DNA of 25,143 bases, from assembly GCA_015680635.1 (NCBI GenBank), contig JAABOA010000080.1, positions 1 to 25,143 on the forward strand. Reading direction: 5' to 3'. The position numbers and the translations under genes are program-made. The notes beneath the pieces were generated by a model. The model was not told the origin of the DNA. It was given only the letters and a program-made list of their open reading frames with translations, and ran no database searches. The DNA is from Lunasporangiospora selenospora. Its lineage: Eukaryota; Mortierellomycota; Mortierellomycetes; Mortierellales; Mortierellaceae. Positions 19,262 through 25,143 of the stretch are shown one piece after another (the stretch's first letter is position 1; the number at the start of each line of letters is the position of its first letter).

Positions 19262-22200
19262 TCATTCAAATTCTATGTGGCATTCTTCTAATATCTCCTT
19301 TACACTCTCCTGAAGTTCCATTTTTGCGGTATCCGACAAGCTAGAACTACTAAGTATGATTCGTTGTAAACATTTGGCTCCAGATCTTGGCTCCTCGTCG
19401 TATTCTTCAGATATTTCCATCGATAATGAAGGTGAAGCTCCAGGTAACACTGTCCAGCCATCCTCTTCATTTTCGCCCTGTACATACTCCAGTAACCGTG
19501 AAATTTGCCCAGACTCAAAGTTTGACCCTACAAAGCTCAATTCGTTCAAATCTGTGAAAGGGATCGCCTCGAGTATCATATTCCATGAGCGCATTGTCAA
19601 CATGAACTGGTGAAGGTATAGCCGTCTCAGATGAGAGCATCCCTGGAGAATACGAGCCAAGTTATCTGTACCACTTGACTCAAGGTGTTGTGAGTCAAGG
19701 ACAGTGGCAGTCTCGGAAGCAGACTCGGGGTGGTAGATCACGACCAATTCTTCCAAGGACCCCAGCATTCTTTTAACATGCCCCATGGCAAACTGATCCT
19801 GCTCTAGTGCTTCCCAGAGTTTAGAGAGCCATCCTTCCGTATTGAGACTAGTGATCCAGAGAGTTCTCATCCGCTCCAAGTACTTCATGATAAACCCAAC
19901 ACGCGCAGAGCCTTCCTCGCCATCGTACGATAAATCGACTGCAAGCTCAAGTCTACCTAGCTCATCCAATTGATCTACTACATCTCCCAAAAGGTCAAGG
20001 TGTCTCGACGTAGGTGTGTTCGACATCGCCACCGAGAGTTGCTCAAGTCCAGATATCCTTTCGTCTCCGTGCTTTGCAGTGAGCTTGCCCTGGCGACGTC
20101 TGCTCACCGCTAAAACTCCCGCTAGTTCCTCGAGTACATCGCACTCTACATTGTTCGGAATGACCACTTTCTTTAAGGAGCTAGGGTACTCGATCTCACC
20201 AAGGGAAGAGAGAAGTTCGCCCAAATGGTTTGTGCTGATTTCTGTCAAAAAAATATCCGCATTGATCGATAACTCGGGCTTGTAGTTGAATTTAGCCATC
20301 AGGGAGTTGCAGGATGGATCCTCAAGACGTAATACGAGCGCCTGCGTGGACGACTTTTGAGAAACTACATCTGCAATCTGTCCATATATCGTTCCAAACC
20401 CACATGCTGGACAATTAATTGCCACTTCCGACAACACTTTGGCATCCAAGATGAGAGTAGAAAAAAAGGTTGGCAACCCCCAGCGTTGATCGACATTCAA
20501 TTCCGATAGCTGTGATAGTCGAATTGAGCGCAACTTGTTGAGGTTCGACGTGGTAAAAGCCGAGCTTTTTAGAGAGCTCGTATCGACATCCACGGACAAA
20601 ATTATCTTGTGATCTTTCCCATCGTTGCTAGGCCCAAACACAATCAAACCTCTAGAGTCGCCAGCAAAGCCCTCATCGGCGCTCTTCACAACCTCGAATC
20701 GGGTCAATGCCTCATGCAATCGAGCCGAGTTGAGCAAGTATTTGTAGACGGAGCTAAGCATCGTCTTCACATCTCGCACACGCAGCTTAAAGTCTTGCAA
20801 ATTCGGATAGACCCTCAGAAGGGCTTCGCAGTAAGACTCCTGTCTTGACCAGCTCGACACTCCAAGATCCAGTTTCTGTAGCTTATCTTGCCTTTTTCCT
20901 GTACTATCCTCAATGATAAAGTCATCATAGCCTGTCTGCGTGAATTCGGTGAGTTTCTGGTTGCTCATGATCTCGGTAATGATTTGGTTTCGATCCTTTG
21001 GTGATATTGAGACTGTTTGTGTTGAGTACGAGAGTGAAGCTGATGACTGAGACCAGTCAAGCTGTAGAATGACCACGGATGACCTTACAATGGCGTCCTG
21101 GAGCGCCTTCAATGTCGCCAGTTCGATATCCCATGGCAATACGATTTGAAGCTGACGAATCATGGTTGTCTCCCTGAGAAGAACAAAAAATTGATTGGAG
21201 AGTCCTGGTGTCCTAAGAGCGAGGTGGATCGATGCTGATTGAGGATTGTAGACGCCTCCGCTCATTTTAACTGCGTCGATTAGCCAGTCCGTAACAAGCC
21301 TGCTCTTGGTCACCCGAAAGTGTTCAAGACACACAAATTGATGCCGATGGACGTCGTCGATGATGCGGCGAGTTTTTCCCTGATCCTGTTTGGATTGTTG
21401 CTCGAGTGTCGGGAGTTCAATGGGCCAGTCATTCTCGTCTGTGGAGAGCCTCCTGTCGTCGTCAAGGCAAGTCGAAAGTAACTTCAAGTCAGCGCCGTTG
21501 ATTGGTTTCTTGTTCTTTAGACCAGGATAGGAATTGATCAGGAGTTTGGACCTCTCCAGCCATGCTCTTTGGGAATCGTCACAATGAACTAGCAATCGAT
21601 TTATCATCTGTTCAACGTGGCACGCAAACACAGCCATCACCTTTGCTAGTGAGCTCTTTCGTAGTAGAATACCCTTGGAAAATTTGGGAAGGTGCAATAA
21701 AAAGTCCCTCGACCTGTGTTGACCACTCGGCGCCTTGGGCTGCACGCCGCCTGTGCAGATGAAGTACAGTCGAAAGCTGCAGTTTACTGGATTTCCATCG
21801 AGCTTGTCATGAAGGAAGATAAGATATTCGGAAAAGAAGTACCCGCCATACTCAAAGATCATTGGGGGGGCAGTCTTTGATGAGCCCTGCTGTGTCGCCT
21901 CTGGCTGTTGCTGCAACGACTGCTGTTGGTCAGACTGCCCTTGGTCTCGGGCGCAGGCTTCCATCGAGGGAGTCGGTTGCCCCTGAGGACTGATTTGGTC
22001 ATCTTGCTGCGGGGGGTCAGCATGGCCGGCTATAAACTCAAACTGATCATGGCTCTGTGCTGCGCTCCTAAAAGAAAGAAAGGAAAAAGAAAATGCATAC
22101 GGTTTGTAAAACGACTTGCAGTCTCTTGGTTTCATTAGCTGAGCAATACTTGACGACTTACAGCTTTTCTTCCAGGGAACCTCCGTCACAATCTGCTGGG

Positions 22201-22889
22201 ACATTTAAACCTGGGATGCTTGTTAGATATCCTTGACTTTTGGGATAGGGCAAGTAAGCCTGGCTATCCACCATGCCAGAGTAACCAAGGTTACGGATCG
22301 CCAATTCAAGGTCTGATGGATTCATGGGATTAGAAGGGGGTAAGCCGAGGTAGGGATATGCTCCGTATGAAGGCAAAGGTCCAAATATAGGAAGTTGGGA
22401 CTGGATGGGCGTTGGAGCAAAGAAGGGCAAGGACTGTGGAGAAAAGGCCAAAGGTGACGGCAAAACAGGCTGTGGTATTGGTATTGAAAAGGTAGAGAAG
22501 GAAGACTCCGAGGAGGAAATTCCAATAGGGTAGAAAGGATACTGAGGAAATCCAGAAACGGAAGGAGTCGACCCCATTGGAAGCACAAGAGGCATATTTG
22601 AATCGACAATGTGTCTCATGGTTCCTGTGGGGACTGCCAGCTTGTTGCTTTGAGATGCTCCACCGTACAAAGGGTTTATCCCAGTTGCAATTGGTTGAAT
22701 GCGAGGATTCGATTGGGACTGACCCCGAAGTGAAGCGAATTTCGCATGGTCTAGTTCGGAAAAAACAGTTGCTGATGCCGTGGAATTGAGATTAGGTCCA
22801 GGTTGAGCTTTTCGATGTGAAGATTGGCGGGAGTAGCTGCTTTCTGTTCTGCGACGATGTTTGGGGCGTTTTCCTCGTTCTGGAGACAT
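19262..22889 (-). CDS. Large leucine-rich-repeat-like protein, function unknown
   Basis: Two exons, 22889-22162 and 22067-19262, around a 94-nt intron (GTAAGT..TTTTAG) that joins CT|G in frame; 1177 residues. The ATG at 22889-22887 is the first in frame; the longer frame begins with GTG. Residues 1-243 are disordered and Pro/Ser/Tyr rich, with a basic K-R-P-K-H-R-R-R stretch at 7-14 that could be a nuclear localisation signal. A Gln-rich patch lies at about 265-300. From about 310 a folded-looking region starts (F-E-Y-G-G-Y-F-F-S-E-Y). The last 400 residues show irregular leucine-rich repeats (L-R-S-I-R-L-S-Q-L-S-E-L, L-R-R-L-Y-L-H-Q-F) and an acidic C-terminus. I associate this architecture with a large unnamed Mortierellaceae family; no catalytic motif is visible. 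Confidence 0.82.
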
Positions 22890-23586
22890 GGCAAGCACTC
22901 TGACAAATGGGCCTGGATGGAAAAATGACTGAATGCAATGATGAATACTTCAGCAGAAATGGTTTCACTCCGCCCTCAAGAGGCTTAGAGCTAGAGCAAT
23001 GGCGAAGCTACACTCCCACTCTACCGCCTTTTGCTTTTACCTTTGCTTTGCTTATCAACCAGCAGACAAGGGGCAAGGCCATTGATCCTTTTTCTTTTTC
23101 TTTTTCTTTTTCTTTTTTTTTGACCGAATAGTCAATGCTTCAAACAGGACCCCCCTTCTGAAACTGCCGAGGGTGTATATGAAGTTTTCCAAGATTTATT
23201 CCTGTCTCAATTATTTGCAAGTTTTTGATGCGGTTTTCCAAGGGGGAAACTTTAATAAAGGATGCAGAGTATTGAACTAGACTTGACTTCAGTTGTGGCA
23301 AGTGCATTTTCCGCTTTGCTTGAAACATTAACCTTGCGGTATTGACATTCGGGAGGAGACCCTCTTTTGGAAGTTTAGCCTTACCTTTGAGCTGTCAATC
23401 TGCCAATCCGATATGAAAAAAATGCCTCCCTCCCCCCCCCTATGCAACACATAACATGTTCCCTGGATCGCGCATTCAATACAAGGAGAAACTGCGAAAG
23501 CTGCTGCGGTATAGTGGAGATATAGGATAAAGGCATGAAAGTTGGTTATCAGAACAATGGTACCCGTGGACCGTCAAGAGGCGGAT
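22890..23586. other. Upstream region of the LRR-like gene, no gene seen
   Basis: Minus-strand promoter candidates cannot be singled out. A TTTTTC hexamer repeat (about 23089-23121) stands 200 bp upstream of the start codon; on the transcribed strand it is purine-rich (GAAAAA)n. A run of C occurs at about 23432-23440. Short frames here have low complexity. Confidence 0.45.
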
Positions 23587-23883
23587 CTAGAGGCGGAGCG
23601 CAAGCTGGCCTTCAAAGGGGAAACAATGGCCATCTCCACCGATACCAGAACTCATAGAAAACTTGGACATGAACTCAGTGCACACAATCCAACCAATGAT
23701 GAGTAATGTGGGAATGGCAGAGTTCCACCAAATAACTGTGATGGGCCTAGAGAGTCGCCTTGCACGGTAGATTTTCACTTGATCTACCACCATACCCTCC
23801 CTGAATCCTGCCTGATTCCGCCTTTCACAAAATGCTCCTCCCCCTCCCCCTTCATCACCCTGTGAACCATTTGCTTGAAGCAC
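23587..23883 (-). other. Doubtful minus-strand frame with a membrane-like segment
   Basis: A 98-codon frame opens without ATG (GTG at its start; the first ATG falls about 30 codons in). It contains one hydrophobic stretch (W-W-N-S-A-I-P-T-L-L-I-I-G-W-I-V-C) long enough to span a membrane, preceded by basic residues. It has no visible splice partner with a start codon and no recognised domain, so it may be an exon of an unseen gene or chance. Confidence 0.2.
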
Positions 23884-25143
23884 TTGATTGAGATATCAAA
23901 GATAGAGATATCCGCTTTATTTAAAGGTCAATTGCCCATATCTGCGTCTTCAGCAAGCCTATGAGAGTCCCAACCAATTATAAACAATCGCTCTTCATCT
24001 TCATCTATGACAGGCAACCCTATGGGCATTACTGTTCTTTCATCCATCGAACAACCCAACATCGTATTCTTAGTCAATGTCATTTGACCAGCTCCACGCG
24101 GCAGATATATTTAGGGGTACAACCCTTGATTAGGAATAATTTCTCCCTCCAAGCATTTTTGTCTAAAGAACTTGTTGGGGATGAACTTTTTGGTTGAGGC
24201 TCTACGTTGTAAGAATGAAGGCCACCCTTTGTCAGATGTTTTAGGTTATCAGACAAAAAAACTCCATTGTAAGGGAGCCTCACCTGTATTGTGCTACAGC
24301 TCATGGTGTGCAATCCGCCTGCTTCACTTGCCCCACCTTCGCCCACAATGCAACAGCTCTGTCTCCAACATTGAAAAGGCTAGGGGAAATAAGGGGTTTC
24401 TGTCATGCCAGAATTAGCAGTGGTCTTCGCGCGGGAAAAGTAGAGGATGCTTGAGGCACAGAGACAGGGGCCAGTAGGAGCCAGGGGGTAAACCAAGAGA
24501 CCTCTGTTGCAATGGAGCAGAAAGAGTGACGTGCACAAAGGGTTCTCTTTTCTACTCTAAAAAACTTTGCTATTCAACTCATCGACATCTACTCTAAAAG
24601 TCAACCTGCTCATCGCGCATTGATACATTCAAGGATGAGGTAACCTTTGGTATAAGTGTGATATCTTCCTAGCCCTGACCGACTTCTCGCCACTGTCTAC
24701 TATATCCCTTCAAACACTCGACTATTGTCACCCACATACGCACAAAACGAGATGCATTGTTAGTATCTTTTTCCTGACCCACCCGCTGCCCATCACATTC
24801 AACTTTGCCTTGTCAATGACACACTATAACCTCTGTATGACTTTGTCGACATCTGCCATCTTTATGCATCCTTCATTAAGTTTCGCTCACTGTGGCAAAC
24901 CCTATAGGTTTTCGAGACATCCTATGGCCTTGTGCCATTGATCTTGGATTGTATGCCTCTCAAATTCGAGATTCATACGTTGGCTCAAGTGGTTGCCTAG
25001 AGTGTCACACTGTACTCCTCATAAACCTACTGCTCCGCGTGCCTATATCGCAGGACATTCTACCTATCCTAGTCGCAATATGCTATCCACTAATCTATGC
25101 AGACTGCACCTTCTGCTCCACGTGCATCCATCCATCCATCTTT
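23884..25143. other. Right end of the window, no identified gene
   Basis: No frame longer than about 90 codons and no recognised motif on either strand. From about 24540 the plus strand becomes C/T rich with CATC and CACCC motifs, like the leader upstream of the channel gene, so a plus-strand gene may begin beyond the window. The last bases form a short CATC repeat (25126-25142). Confidence 0.35.

Noticed and set aside
1-25143. tRNA or rRNA genes
   Set aside because: No stretch combines a B-box-like GTTCGANNC with a fitting A box and acceptor stem; no rRNA-like sequence was recognised.
25120-25143. Telomere-like end
   Set aside because: CATC repeats at the right edge are few and are not TTAGGG-type; the left edge has none either.

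Overview
The window looks like nuclear DNA of an early-diverging fungus, most likely Mortierellomycota (Mortierella and relatives). Protein genes carry many short GT..AG introns (84-290 nt). The three intact genes read as a fungal CSC1/OSCA-type channel, fungal delta-COP and a large LRR-like protein of a kind I associate with Mortierellaceae. The accessory part holds relics of families common in Mucoromycota and Mortierellomycota. This assignment rests on recalled protein resemblance, not on a database search.

Left third (1-8.5 kb) is a transposon and pseudogene graveyard. Positions 95-3599 hold a decayed Fanzor-type gene, the eukaryotic relative of TnpB RNA-guided nucleases. It keeps a RuvC-I-like D-P-G and the first half of a zinc ribbon, but is cut off before the second half. 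It abuts, base to base, a decayed gene of a repeated family with a nuclease-like D...E motif (copy 1, 3600-5092). A second copy lies at about 7172-8306 and is split by a 189-bp solo LTR (7550-7738). The 3' part of the two copies differs at only 7 of 446 sites while the 5' part differs by about 13%, and both carry the same 1-nt frameshift, which points to gene conversion. Between the copies lie a tandem array with a 66-bp core (5574-6058), a Mutator-like transposase relic on the minus strand (6202-6544) and the first 43 codons of an XPG/FEN1-N-like protein (7000-7131). A minus-strand coding relic (8307-8510) follows copy 2 and has a much older cousin behind copy 1.

8.5-9.8 kb has no gene I can name. 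The rest is an ordinary gene-bearing segment: a plus-strand four-exon CSC1/TMEM63/OSCA channel (10395-14437, 1194 aa), convergent with a minus-strand ten-exon delta-COP gene (14910-17938, 551 aa, Met-Gly-Gly repeat in its linker), then a minus-strand two-exon LRR-like protein (19262-22889, 1177 aa). The last 2.2 kb shows no convincing gene.

The three intact genes are not a functional cluster. Delta-COP serves COPI vesicle transport, the channel is a membrane protein, and the LRR-like protein is of unknown role. The contrast between three intact spliced genes and densely frameshifted relics in one window argues that the frameshifts on the left are real decay and not sequencing error.
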